Under the pieces are notes generated by a model. That model was not told the origin of the DNA. It worked only from the letters and a program-made list of their open reading frames with translations, and did no database searches. Positions 63,997-64,000 of a DNA stretch of 64,000 bases are shown here, piece after piece. Source of the DNA: Sycobia sp. Sy_11 (lineage: Eukaryota; Arthropoda; Insecta; Hymenoptera; Epichrysomallidae); NCBI GenBank assembly GCA_018907035.1, contig JACCIC010000270.1:568001-632000 (forward strand), given 5' to 3'. A program made the translations under genes and the position numbers. Position 1 is the first letter of the stretch. Every line of letters starts with the position of its first letter.

Positions 63997-64000
63997 ACCC

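Overview
This is animal nuclear DNA, most likely insect and possibly hymenopteran. That is an inference from genome style: dense (TA)n, (GA)n/(CT)n and (CA)n microsatellites, CpG-rich blocks next to AT-rich blocks, insect-type splice signals, and almost no protein-coding sequence. No species, and no rRNA, tRNA, CRISPR array or intact mobile element, could be recognised. Nearly all long open frames are microsatellites read through ([24 protein letters not shown]) and are not genes.

The one coding segment I can support is a small plus-strand exon at 40181-40374. It lies between a strong polypyrimidine/TTGCAG acceptor and a GTAAGT donor. It carries a start codon in a good context at 40290 and encodes a signal peptide of about 25 residues, so it begins a secreted or membrane protein. 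The rest of the protein is not recognisable in the window; the following intron appears to run past the right edge (more than 23.6 kb).

Upstream, an AG/GTAAGT junction at 20799/20800 fits the insect recursive-splicing (ratchet) consensus and points the same way as the exon. A CpG-rich block at about 4.0-6.7 kb has initiator-like motifs and donor-like sites and is the best candidate for the promoter and first non-coding exon(s). The working model is: promoter and leader at about 5 kb, a roughly 35 kb first intron removed in two steps of about 15.7 and 19.4 kb at the ratchet point, exon 2 with the start codon at 40.2 kb, then another very long intron. The promoter is the weakest link.

Layout: 1-4.0 kb is flank without recognisable genes; 4.0-6.7 kb is the CpG-rich putative promoter; 6.7-40.1 kb is putative intron 1 (ratchet point at 20.8 kb, many microsatellites, AT-rich blocks at 15.8-17.1, 22.1-22.8 and 28.1-29.2 kb); 40.18-40.37 kb is the exon; 40.4-64 kb is putative intron 2, with a 104-nt (CA)n at 41.75 kb, AT-rich blocks at 41.4-42.5 and 45.9-46.5 kb, and CpG-rich blocks at 44.2-44.9, 52.1-52.7, 54.6-55.5 and 58.6-61.3 kb. 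Closely spaced (GA)n and (CT)n arrays in opposite orientation could fold into long RNA hairpins in a nascent transcript.
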